From Myxococcales bacterium (GTDB taxonomy: Bacteria; Desulfobacterota_B; Binatia; UBA1149; SPBQ01): DNA of 7,722 bases. Under the pieces are notes generated by a model. That model saw only the letters and a program-made list of their open reading frames with translations, had not been told where the DNA came from and did no database searches. The position numbers and the translations under genes were made by a program. This document shows positions 1-5,440 of the stretch, one piece after another (position 1 is the stretch's first letter; every line of letters starts with the position of its first letter). The stretch covers positions 1 to 7,722 of the forward strand of contig SPBQ01000099.1 of NCBI GenBank assembly GCA_004525875.1, given 5' to 3'.

Positions 1-610
1 CATGGACGGAGCGTAGCGCCTGGACCCCGGATGGGCCCGGACCGACGAATGGATCTCCGTCCGACGCACGGATTGCCGGACCGAAGGCACGGGTCGGGCT
101 CGCGCCACTACCATCGCCCGCGTGCTGCTGCTTGTGGATCTCGATGGGGTCGTCGAGGTTCACCGTACGCGGCTTCTCGGTTCGTGAGTGGAGCAGTCGG
201 ATCCAGCGTTCGTACTTCCCCTGCTTGAACAGGACGTCCTCGCCTGCGAGCAGGCCGCGGACCTGTTGCGCGTAGCGCTCCAGCTCCGACACCGGCACGG
301 CCGGCATTCCCATCGTGTTGCGGCCGGTGAACCCGGTGCCGAGACCGAGAACCACGCGCCCGGGCGCCAGCGCGTTGATCGTTGCCACGGCGGTGGCGGT
401 GACCGGCGCGATGCGGTTGCTCGGAATCGCGACCAGCGTGCCGAGAATCATTTTCTGAGTGTGCTCGGCCGCCAGCGCCATCGTGGCGTAGACGTCGGAG
501 CACAGCAGCTGGGTGTCGTAGAACCACGCGTGCGAGAAACCGTTCGCCTCGGCGATCTCGGCTTCACGCCACGCGTCGATGTAGGAGGGGAACGCGATTC
601 CGAACTGCAT
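1..610 (-). CDS. Luciferase-like (LLM class) flavin/F420-dependent oxidoreductase, partial at the left edge
   Basis: The ATG at 610-608 opens a frame with no stop to the window edge (203 residues visible). The N-terminus is a typical LLM TIM-barrel start: MQFGIAFPSYIDAWREAE, then GFSHAWFYD (residues 24-32). It is followed by the beta-strand/helix stretch ILGTLVAIPSNRIAPVTA (about 55-72) and the family signature around residues 77-102 (TINALAPGRVVLGLGTGF then TGRNTMGM). Family members use FMNH2 or F420 to oxidise or reduce small substrates; the cofactor and substrate here cannot be read. Homology is good to about residue 159 (PIEIH, near base 134). After that the residues do not look like the expected barrel strand with AA-x-GP-x-A and GDG motifs, and codon third positions become less GC-rich. 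Either a frameshift, truncation or misassembly lies there, or the gene is unusual. It starts 42 bp after the DUF2237 stop, so co-transcription is likely. No clear Shine-Dalgarno precedes the start. Confidence 0.82.
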   Translation of the reverse strand, partial: MQFGIAFPSYIDAWREAEIAEANGFSHAWFYDTQLLCSDVYATMALAAEHTQKMILGTLVAIPSNRIAPVTATAVATINALAPGRVVLGLGTGFTGRNTMGMPAVPVSELERYAQQVRGLLAGEDVLFKQGKYERWIRLLHSRTEKPRTVNLDDPIEIHKQQHAGDGSGASPTRAFGPAIRASDGDPFVGPGPSGVQALRSVH

Positions 611-652
611 GCGGGAAGTACGCGTGCGCGTGCGGTCTTGAGTCAAGGCGGG

Positions 653-1024
653 CTACACGAGATCGAGAGCCTGGCGCTTGAGGTCGTCGAGCGAGATGAT
701 CTCGAGCGCAGCCGCATCGGTCGCGCTCAGCACCACCAGAGGCGCCATCCCGGCCTCCAGCGCCTCCTGCCATCGGGCGGCGCACAGGCACCAGCGGTCG
801 CCGGGCCGGATGCCGTCGAAGCCGAGCTCGGGTCGAGGCGTGCTGAGGTCGTTGCCGCGGGCCTTCGAGAATTCGAGGAACTCAGCCGTCATCTGGGTGC
901 AGACGGCGTGCACGCCGATGTCTTCCGGACCGACCCGGCAGCAACCGTCGCGATAGAAGCCGGTCTCCGGCTCGAGCGAGCAGGTCTCGAGGTCGGTTCC
1001 CAGTACGTTCTTCGGTTTGCTCAT
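653..1024 (-). CDS. DUF2237 family protein (cysteine-rich, unknown function)
   Basis: A 123-residue protein that matches the whole length of the DUF2237 family. The recognisable blocks are NVLGTDLETC (6-15), TGFYRDGCCRVGPEDIGVH (21-39), VCTQMTAEFLEFSKARGNDL (41-60) and PGDRWCLCAARWQEALEAG (74-92). Six cysteines (15, 28, 29, 42, 79, 81) include the CC and CLC pairs conserved in the family. They could bind a metal or form a redox centre, but this is inference: no biochemical function is established for the family that I can cite. I chose the ATG at 1024-1022 because the family starts with a short M-x-K-x-x-NVLG leader. An in-frame ATG 13 codons upstream (1063) adds residues unlike the family. 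Only a weak GGTGAT precedes the start. It sits between the thioesterase (86-bp gap) and the monooxygenase (42-bp gap) on the same strand. Confidence 0.92.
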   Translation of the reverse strand: MSKPKNVLGTDLETCSLEPETGFYRDGCCRVGPEDIGVHAVCTQMTAEFLEFSKARGNDLSTPRPELGFDGIRPGDRWCLCAARWQEALEAGMAPLVVLSATDAAALEIISLDDLKRQALDLV

Positions 1025-1110
1025 CGCTTGATCACCGGCAGCTCGCTTCGCTCGGCATGCCATCGCATAACGCGGTCGCCGCCGGCGGCTAGTTCGCCCG
1101 GCCGCGGTGG

Positions 1111-1998
1111 TTAGTCAACTGGCGGCCGGCCTGACGGTCCGCCGTGAAGGAAGACGGCCCGCCCGCGGCTGTACGCGAGCACGCGACCTTTCAGCACGAG
1201 TCGCGCCGTGGCGAAGCCGTCCCTTCCGTTGCCTCCCCGTCGGATGGTCGACTCGTACTCGATCCCGTCGTCCATCGCCGACCCGCCGCCGATGAGCGTG
1301 AGGTCCATGTCGGCCAGCAAGAAGTCCTCCGGGATCTCGTCGCCGTGGGCATCTCCGCGGACCGTGTTCGCCGCGGCCGCCATCGCCTCGTCGAGCGCAA
1401 CGTGGAGCGAGGCGGGCGGAGACTCGAAGTAACCCTCGATCCGGCCCGCGCTCCAGCCCGGCCGGTGCACGGGAAGCTGGAGGCTTGCGGGTGCCGGGAG
1501 ATCGATGAGGTAGGCTCGAACACGCTCCTCCTCGGTACCGTCCCAGCCGTCCATGCGCGGCAGCGCGAGAAAAGTCCCGGTGGTTTCCGTCACGACGTCG
1601 TCAGCCATCGAGAGGCGCGCCTGGACGAAGCAGAGCTTGCCGCCGGCTCGCTCGATGTCGGCCGTGGCGATCACGGTGGGCGACCAGTGCAGCTGTCCGC
1701 CCCGCCTCCAGCGGCGACGGAACTGGCAGCTGCTGGTGACGGGGCGCGCATCGAAGTCGAGCCCGGCCGCGAGGATCGACTGGCCCGCCATGCAGCGCTC
1801 GGCCAGCTCGGCGATCACGCCGCCGTGCGGAGTTCCCCACGGCTCGTACTGTTCGTCACCGACGACCAGCGAGCCCTCGCATCGGTCAGCTGCCAGCGTG
1901 GCGTTGGACGGATCGGGCGATAGCAGCGGGCAGGGGACGACGCGCCCGGGCGCGTCGTCGTACTTCCGGTACTTCGCGTCGTATGCGGGGGATGCCAT
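1111..1998 (-). CDS. PaaI-like hotdog-fold acyl-CoA thioesterase, probable tandem (double) hotdog
   Basis: A 295-residue protein. Residues about 50-148 form a hotdog domain with the signature GTPHGGVIAELAE (55-67). The HGG followed by a long hydrophobic helix is the hallmark of PaaI/YbgC-type thioesterases, which hydrolyse acyl-CoA thioesters. The strand TGTFLALPR (140-148) closes the domain. A second half (about 195-285) has its own helix HVALDEAMAAAA (199-210) and strands (ATARLVLKGRVLAYSRGRAVFL, split at 263-270 and 271-284). This suggests a second hotdog repeat without the HGG, so only the first half is likely to bind substrate by that motif. The frame extends upstream to a GTG at 2109 that would overlap the GreA-like gene by 13 bp. 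I prefer the ATG at 1998-1996 because MASPAYDAKYRKYDDAPGR looks like a native N-terminus and the extra 37 residues look non-conserved. No clear ribosome site supports either start. Substrate unknown. Confidence 0.83.
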   Translation of the reverse strand: MASPAYDAKYRKYDDAPGRVVPCPLLSPDPSNATLAADRCEGSLVVGDEQYEPWGTPHGGVIAELAERCMAGQSILAAGLDFDARPVTSSCQFRRRWRRGGQLHWSPTVIATADIERAGGKLCFVQARLSMADDVVTETTGTFLALPRMDGWDGTEEERVRAYLIDLPAPASLQLPVHRPGWSAGRIEGYFESPPASLHVALDEAMAAAANTVRGDAHGDEIPEDFLLADMDLTLIGGGSAMDDGIEYESTIRRGGNGRDGFATARLVLKGRVLAYSRGRAVFLHGGPSGRPPVD

Positions 1999-2096
1999 GG
2001 ACGACGGCTGATTTACTGGAGTTCCGCAGCCGAAGTCGAACGACGGTGTCGGCGCGAATCTCACTTTCCGGCTCGGTCCGGCGTTCCTCAATAAGG

Positions 2097-2603
2097 CTAG
2101 AGGGCCCACGCGATGGTCGCCTTTCGCAGACCGCCCGGCAACTCGACCTCGACCTCGTCGTCGACGGTCCGGCCGACAAGCTCGCGGCCGACCGGCGAGC
2201 TCGGCGTGACGGAATGCAGTGTCACATCGTCGATCACGAGCCGCTCGCCGCCGGCCGAAGGCACGAGGAAGTAGAGGGTTTCCTCGGCATCAGGAACGTC
2301 CAGCGTCACGAGGGCAACGATCGCCGTCAATGCGACCGGATCCTCCGGGCCGAAAGACCTCAGCCGCAGAGCCCGGAGGGCGGCGATCGTCTCCTTCAGA
2401 GTCTCCACGCGCTCGGCGAGGCCGCGGGCGAGGTAGCCGGCCTCGATCGCGCGCGTGTCCTTGGGGTCTTCCTGGCGCGTTTCCTCGTGGACGGCGCCCG
2501 ACTGGATGGTTTTCTGCGACGCTGTGAGCGTGACCAGCGTCTCCTGCACGCGGGCGTGCAAGGCTTCGAGGACTTTACGCTTGTTGATCTGACGCGCGGT
2601 CAC
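2097..2603 (-). CDS. GreA/GreB family transcript-cleavage-factor-like protein
   Basis: A 168-residue protein starting at GTG (2603-2601). Residues about 5-80 are predicted helical and rich in Glu, Arg and Ala, like the N-terminal coiled coil that Gre factors push into the RNA polymerase secondary channel. The acidic stretch HEETRQEDPKDTRAIEAGYL (39-58) is typical of a GreA/GreB-like subgroup found in proteobacteria. Residues about 95-168 form the FKBP-like C-terminal domain, with the diagnostic VTPSSPVGRELVGRTVDDEV (132-151) followed by VELPGG. Gre proteins rescue backtracked polymerase. This one is a paralogue rather than a canonical GreA (coiled-coil sequence differs), so whether it cleaves RNA or is an anti-factor is unknown. 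It lies 33 bp downstream of the GST-like gene and ahead of the thioesterase, apparently in one transcription unit with metabolic genes. Confidence 0.87.
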   Translation of the reverse strand: MTARQINKRKVLEALHARVQETLVTLTASQKTIQSGAVHEETRQEDPKDTRAIEAGYLARGLAERVETLKETIAALRALRLRSFGPEDPVALTAIVALVTLDVPDAEETLYFLVPSAGGERLVIDDVTLHSVTPSSPVGRELVGRTVDDEVEVELPGGLRKATIAWAL

Positions 2604-2636
2604 GGAGCCGGGGAGGGTTGCGGGGCAGTGCGCGGC

Positions 2637-3350
2637 TCAGCGCGCGCGATTCGCGTCGCGCACCGCCTGGACACGGTCGTACCACGCGGCGAGCCGCGGA
2701 CGCTCGGTCACGCGATCGAACGCGGGGAACTCCTTGATGCAGGTCAGCGCGCCGTGGGCGGCCACGTCACCGAGCGAGACCTCCGTTCCGCACACGAAGT
2801 CGTTCTCTCCGAGCCAAGTCTCGAGCTTGTCGAGCTCGGCGGCCAGCATGGCGTGGGGATCGCCGCCCCCGCGCTTCTTGACGATCCGCTTGGCGATCTG
2901 GTGCATGATCAGCGAGCCGCCCGCGCGCACCATGAGATTGTGCAACGGTCCGAAGTTCGAGGTTCGCGCCGTCACTTGCGCCGCCTTCACCGCTTCTCCC
3001 CACGTTCCGTAGATGACCGTGGGTAGAACGTGTGTGAGATCGTCATCGACCCACGCCTCGATCTCGTGAGCCTTCGCGCGCTGCGTCGCATCCTTTGGAA
3101 GCAGTGGCGTTCGGTCGGGGAAGTGCTCCTCGAGGTGGGCGAGGATCGTCGTCGAGTCCTGCACCGTGTCGCCGTTGTACTGCACGACCGGGACCTTGCG
3201 TAGGGTGCCCTCGGCGAGCTCCGGGAGCTCTTTCTTCGTGTAGGGGTTCACCTCGATCTTACGGTAGGGAAGGCCCTTCGTGTCCATCGCGGCCTTCACC
3301 TTGTGGCAGTAGGGGCACAGCTCGAACTGATAGAGGGAGATCGGGTCCAT
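2637..3350 (-). CDS. Glutathione S-transferase-like protein with glutaredoxin-type N-domain (mPGES-2-like)
   Basis: A 237-residue soluble protein. Residues 4-80 form a thioredoxin/glutaredoxin-fold domain: ISLYQFELCPYCHKVK with the redox motif C12-P-Y-C15, the cis-proline in KVPVV (P54), and the glutathione-contacting QDSTTI (64-69). Residues about 85-237 form an all-helical GST C-domain ending in WLGENDFVCGTEVSLGDVAA (179-198) and RPRLAAWYDRV. The linker after EIEAWVDDDL and the motif layout resemble the soluble part of membrane-associated prostaglandin E synthase 2. In eukaryotes that protein binds glutathione and haem at a CPxC site; no N-terminal membrane segment is present here. The ATG at 3350-3348 is chosen because the fold begins immediately; a longer in-frame start at 3500 would run into the opposite-strand gene. 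It is the first gene of the minus-strand block and faces a shared palindrome. Glutathione-dependent reduction or isomerisation is inferred. Confidence 0.92.
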   Translation of the reverse strand: MDPISLYQFELCPYCHKVKAAMDTKGLPYRKIEVNPYTKKELPELAEGTLRKVPVVQYNGDTVQDSTTILAHLEEHFPDRTPLLPKDATQRAKAHEIEAWVDDDLTHVLPTVIYGTWGEAVKAAQVTARTSNFGPLHNLMVRAGGSLIMHQIAKRIVKKRGGGDPHAMLAAELDKLETWLGENDFVCGTEVSLGDVAAHGALTCIKEFPAFDRVTERPRLAAWYDRVQAVRDANRAR

Positions 3351-3469
3351 GTCTTCGTTTACTACACGCGCCGCGCAGAACAATCGGCGCCGTCCGTACG
3401 GCGACGATTGTCGTCCGGATTCGTTGCTCGTCCTGGGGTTATCGGTGCCCTCGTGGAACGATTCGGCCC
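3351..3469. promoter_or_regulatory. Divergent intergenic control region between the GST-like and isomerase-like genes
   Basis: These 119 bases separate two start codons that face away from each other, so both promoters must lie here or inside the neighbouring genes. The stretch is less GC-rich than the genes around it. It is dominated by a 32-bp near-palindrome (listed separately). I could not find a convincing -35/-10 pair on either strand. The best minus-strand candidate is TTGTTC with a 16-base spacer and TAAACG, which is weak. Neither flanking gene has a strong Shine-Dalgarno. Confidence 0.55.
3380..3411. repeat. 32-bp near-perfect palindrome, probable operator
   Basis: The left 16 bases (ACAATCGGCGCCGTCC) and the reverse complement of the right 16 (ACAATCGTCGCCGTAC) agree at 14 of 16 positions. 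The outer 7 bases ACAATCG/CGATTGT match exactly. A smaller perfect palindrome CCGTACGG (3394-3401) is nested off-centre. It starts 29 bp from one start codon and ends 58 bp from the other in a divergent spacer. This is the usual placement for a dimeric repressor or activator site controlling both genes. There is no T-run after it, so a terminator is unlikely. The cognate regulator is not in the window. Confidence 0.6.
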
Positions 3470-4456
3470 ATGCGCCTTCATTTCGACGTGTTCTGGTCAT
3501 TCCGCAGCCCGTACTCCTACCTCGCGACCCCGCGCCTTCGTGCGCTTGCGCGGGAGTACGACGTGGATGTCGACGTTCGGCCGGTCTTGCCGATCGCCGT
3601 GCGCATCGATGATTTCTTCAAGACGGTCAACCCGCTGTGGCCACCGTATCTGCTGAACGACGTCGTGCGACTGGCGGAGTACCTCGATATGAAGATCGAC
3701 TGGCCCCGCCCGGATCCGATCGTGCAGGATTTCGCGTCCCGAGAGGTCGCCGCCGAGCAGCCCTACATCTACCGCCTCACGCGTCTCGGTGTCGCGGCTG
3801 CGGAGCGCGGACACGGCCTCGAATTCATCGACGAGGTCTCTCGAATCATCTGGGATGGAACCGTGGAGGGTTGGGATCAGGGCGACCACCTCGCGCGCGC
3901 ATCCGAGCGCGCCGGCCTCGATCTCGCCGAGCTGGACGCGGCCGCACACTCACAAGCCGATCGTCTCGACGGCGTGATCGCGCACAACCAGGAGGCGCTC
4001 GACAAGGCTGGCCACTGGGGCGTGCCGACGATGGTCTTCGAAGGTGAGCCGTTCTTCGGGCAGGACCGGATCGATCTGCTGAAATGGCGGCTCGAGAAGA
4101 ACGGATTGCGCCGACGTGGACCGGAGTCGAGCGGTTCACGCCGGTCGTCAAATCGAAGCGATCAAACGGAAACGATGTGTCCCACGCTCGGCGCTACCTT
4201 CCCGGCCAGCGTGTCGAGCCAGATGTTCTCCGCGGCCTGCGGCCCGCTCGACCGTGTCACCTCGAGCCAGTCGCGGCTTGCGCCGACGAACTCCCGCAGC
4301 GCGCCGTTGACGCGTTCCCGGTATCCGTCGATGCCCCAGCTCTCGATCCGTTTCTCGATCTGCCCGGGTGCGAAGAACAGCTCGGGGGTAGGGCCTTTCG
4401 TGGGCGGAGCGTGCGGTGCCGCGCCGGCATGGCTCATGCCGACCGTCATTGAGTAG
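3470..4456 (+). CDS. DsbA-fold 2-hydroxychromene-2-carboxylate isomerase-like protein with an anomalous C-terminal read-through tail
   Basis: The ATG at 3470 begins MRLHFDVFWSFRSPYSYLA, the classic start of the HCCA isomerase/DsbA family. Ser13 in FRSPYSYLA lies at the position of the catalytic Ser of the glutathione-dependent naphthalene-pathway isomerase. The helical insertion (about 60-160) is followed by the thioredoxin-fold return with the cis-proline motif GHWGVPTMVFEGEPFFGQDR (181-200) and IDLLKWRLEKNGL (201-213). The family is normally about 200-220 residues and homology stops near residue 213 (base 4108). The frame stays open to TAG at 4454-4456, giving 328 residues. The extra ~115 are Ser/Pro/Arg-rich, unlike any domain I know, and are antisense to the 3' end of the DUF2855 gene. 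Thus the enzyme is real, but the end coordinate is doubtful: a lost stop or sequence error near 4110-4160 is likely. It may act with the divergent GST-like protein in glutathione-linked aromatic or aldehyde metabolism; the substrate is unknown. Confidence 0.8.
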   Translation: MRLHFDVFWSFRSPYSYLATPRLRALAREYDVDVDVRPVLPIAVRIDDFFKTVNPLWPPYLLNDVVRLAEYLDMKIDWPRPDPIVQDFASREVAAEQPYIYRLTRLGVAAAERGHGLEFIDEVSRIIWDGTVEGWDQGDHLARASERAGLDLAELDAAAHSQADRLDGVIAHNQEALDKAGHWGVPTMVFEGEPFFGQDRIDLLKWRLEKNGLRRRGPESSGSRRSSNRSDQTETMCPTLGATFPASVSSQMFSAACGPLDRVTSSQSRLAPTNSRSAPLTRSRYPSMPQLSIRFSICPGAKNSSGVGPFVGGACGAAPAWLMPTVIE

Positions 4457-5241
4457 CGAAGCCGGGCGCCGAGATGGTCGTGCACTCTCGCGAGTACGGT
4501 GGCGTTGCCGGCCATGTCGATCAGGACGGTATCGATGTCGGCCGGGAGCGATGCGATCGCGTCGTACTCGAGGACGCCGGCGTAGCACCCGAGGCTGCGT
4601 ACGAAGCCGGCATTGCGTGTCGATGTGAGCCCCACGACCTCGACATCGCGCAAGGCTGCCCGCTGAGCGAAGCTGATGGCAGTCTTGCTCGAGGCCGACA
4701 TCACGATGACACGCGACGCGCCGTAGTAGCCGCTGTCGGCGAAGAAGTCGTCGGCGAGGAACCCGGTGATGAACAGGCCGCGCAGCAGGGCGTGGCGATT
4801 CTCGGCGTCCTCGCCCGGTTCGTGGAACGGGTCGAACTCGGTTGCCGTGTAGGTGCGGTACACGGGCGCGTGGGCGGCGCGGTGCTTGCCGTCGTCGCGG
4901 ACTCCGTCGGGGAGGCCGGAGACGGTCATGTCGATCGTTCGCGACATCGGAAACCACCCGAAATAGAGGCCGCCGGTGGACACGTCGGGATGGGCTGACT
5001 CGACGATCCGCCCCCAGCCGATGGCCGGAACGCGTCCCCAACCTTCGTCGGTCGGGAAGAAGTCCCAGTAACCGAGCATGTCGCCGACGAGCGCGTAGGT
5101 GGTGGTGTTGGCGGTGAGCGCGAACCGCTCCACGGCGAAACGCACCTCGCCGTCACCGAGCGCCGAGGTCGGTGTTTCGAGGAACCGCGTCTTCGTGTAG
5201 TCGGTCCTGCTGATTTCGAATCTCACGTTGCCGTCGCCCAT
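4162..5241 (-). CDS. DUF2855 family protein (MDR/quinone-oxidoreductase-like fold inferred)
   Basis: A 359-residue protein full-length for DUF2855. It starts at ATG 5241-5239 with a strong Shine-Dalgarno (AGGGAGGAG, 7 bases upstream) and ends in the family-typical GHIVSV. Seen in order are an N-terminal part (5-140) with FALTANTTTYALVGDMLGYW (39-58) and GWGRIVES, then a nucleotide-binding-like half. That half has VIVMSASSKTAISFAQ (178-193), VEVVGLTSTRNAGFVRSLGC (200-219) and VLIDMAGNATVL (239-250). This order mimics a medium-chain dehydrogenase/reductase: a GroES-like domain, an SKTA helix, a GLTS-RN cofactor-sugar region, and the final-strand region. NAD(P)H binding is therefore inferred; activity and substrate are unknown. 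An in-frame extension to 5370 is rejected because the ribosome site sits at the chosen start. The last ~295 bases are overlapped by the opposite-strand isomerase frame. It is divergent from the small basic protein gene. Confidence 0.92.
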   Translation of the reverse strand: MGDGNVRFEISRTDYTKTRFLETPTSALGDGEVRFAVERFALTANTTTYALVGDMLGYWDFFPTDEGWGRVPAIGWGRIVESAHPDVSTGGLYFGWFPMSRTIDMTVSGLPDGVRDDGKHRAAHAPVYRTYTATEFDPFHEPGEDAENRHALLRGLFITGFLADDFFADSGYYGASRVIVMSASSKTAISFAQRAALRDVEVVGLTSTRNAGFVRSLGCYAGVLEYDAIASLPADIDTVLIDMAGNATVLARVHDHLGARLRYSMTVGMSHAGAAPHAPPTKGPTPELFFAPGQIEKRIESWGIDGYRERVNGALREFVGASRDWLEVTRSSGPQAAENIWLDTLAGKVAPSVGHIVSV

Positions 5242-5248
5242 ACCGTCG

Positions 5249-5257
5249 CTCCTCCCT
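5249..5257 (-). promoter_or_regulatory. Strong ribosome binding site for the DUF2855 gene
   Basis: On the minus strand the sequence reads AGGGAGGAG followed by seven bases and ATG. This is the best Shine-Dalgarno in the window. It fixes the DUF2855 start at 5241 over the longer in-frame start at 5370. Confidence 0.8.
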
Positions 5258-5303
5258 CTGCTCACGTGTGGCCTGGAAGCCCTTCTGGCTCCTGCCGCCG
5301 ACA

Positions 5304-5332
5304 CGTCTACACGCTGACCCCGCGTCCGGCAA
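5304..5332 (-). promoter_or_regulatory. Candidate sigma70-type promoter for the DUF2855 gene
   Basis: On the minus strand TTGCCG (four of six -35 matches) is followed by exactly 17 bases and TAGACG (three of six -10 matches). It lies 63 bp upstream of the start codon and would give a leader of roughly 55 bases carrying the strong ribosome site. Spacing is ideal but the -10 is weak, and the consensus of this organism is unknown. Confidence 0.4.
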
Positions 5333-5363
5333 CGGCGGGGTACGGATCGGGCGACGACGCGAG

Positions 5364-5394
5364 GTTCCACTGGAACGTCGGTGCGTGCTAGTCT
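5364..5394 (+). promoter_or_regulatory. Candidate extended -10 promoter with adjacent 13-bp inverted repeat for the small basic protein
   Basis: TGCTAGTCT (5386-5394) is an extended -10 element (TGn plus TAGTCT). The -35 at the right distance is poor (TTCCAC at 5365-5370, 18-base spacer). It overlaps a perfect inverted repeat GTTCCACTGGAAC (5364-5376; six-base arms around one base). A regulator bound there would cover the -35, which suggests either an activator-dependent or a repressible promoter. Transcription would begin near 5400. Confidence 0.42.
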
Positions 5395-5402
5395 CGCGCG
5401 CC

Positions 5403-5419
5403 CGCGGTGTCAGACCGCG
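5403..5419 (+). promoter_or_regulatory. GC-rich hairpin in the 5' leader of the small basic protein gene
   Basis: CGCGGT (5403-5408), a five-base loop GTCAG and ACCGCG (5414-5419) form a perfect six-base stem, extendable to CC/GG pairs around a bulge. It sits just downstream of the predicted transcription start and 11 bases before the AGGAG ribosome site at 5431. It may protect the 5' end of the mRNA or modulate translation. There is no T-run, so it is not a terminator. Confidence 0.4.
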
Positions 5420-5440
5420 TGGGCAACGACAGGAGCACTC

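Noticed and set aside
42..73. Short direct repeat CCGACGnnnGGAT at 20-bp spacing as a possible repeat array
   Set aside because: There are only two imperfect copies and they lie at the window edge; this is not enough for a CRISPR or iteron call.
1078..1089. 12-bp palindrome GCCGCCGGCGGC in the thioesterase-DUF2237 gap
   Set aside because: It has no loop and no T-tract, and such GC palindromes are common by chance here; I would not call it a terminator or operator.
188..1114. Long plus-strand open frame of 308 codons
   Set aside because: It is antisense to the monooxygenase and DUF2237 genes. Its Arg/His/Gly-rich translation shows no motif, as expected for a shadow frame in GC-rich DNA.
1144..2109. 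Plus-strand open frame 1144-1923 and the GTG-initiated extension of the thioesterase to 2109
   Set aside because: The plus frame is antisense to a protein with a clear hotdog motif. The extension overlaps the GreA-like gene and adds residues with no family resemblance.
3095..3469. Upstream in-frame extension of the isomerase-like gene
   Set aside because: The extra 125 residues are antisense to the GST-like gene, are low-complexity, and precede the family's standard N-terminus at 3470.
3351..3500. N-terminal extension of the GST-like protein to an ATG at 3500
   Set aside because: The glutaredoxin fold begins directly at 3350, and the extension would overlap the opposite gene and the palindrome.
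4148..5041. Minus-strand open frame of 297 codons inside the DUF2855 gene
   Set aside because: It is an Arg-rich shadow of DUF2855 in another frame.
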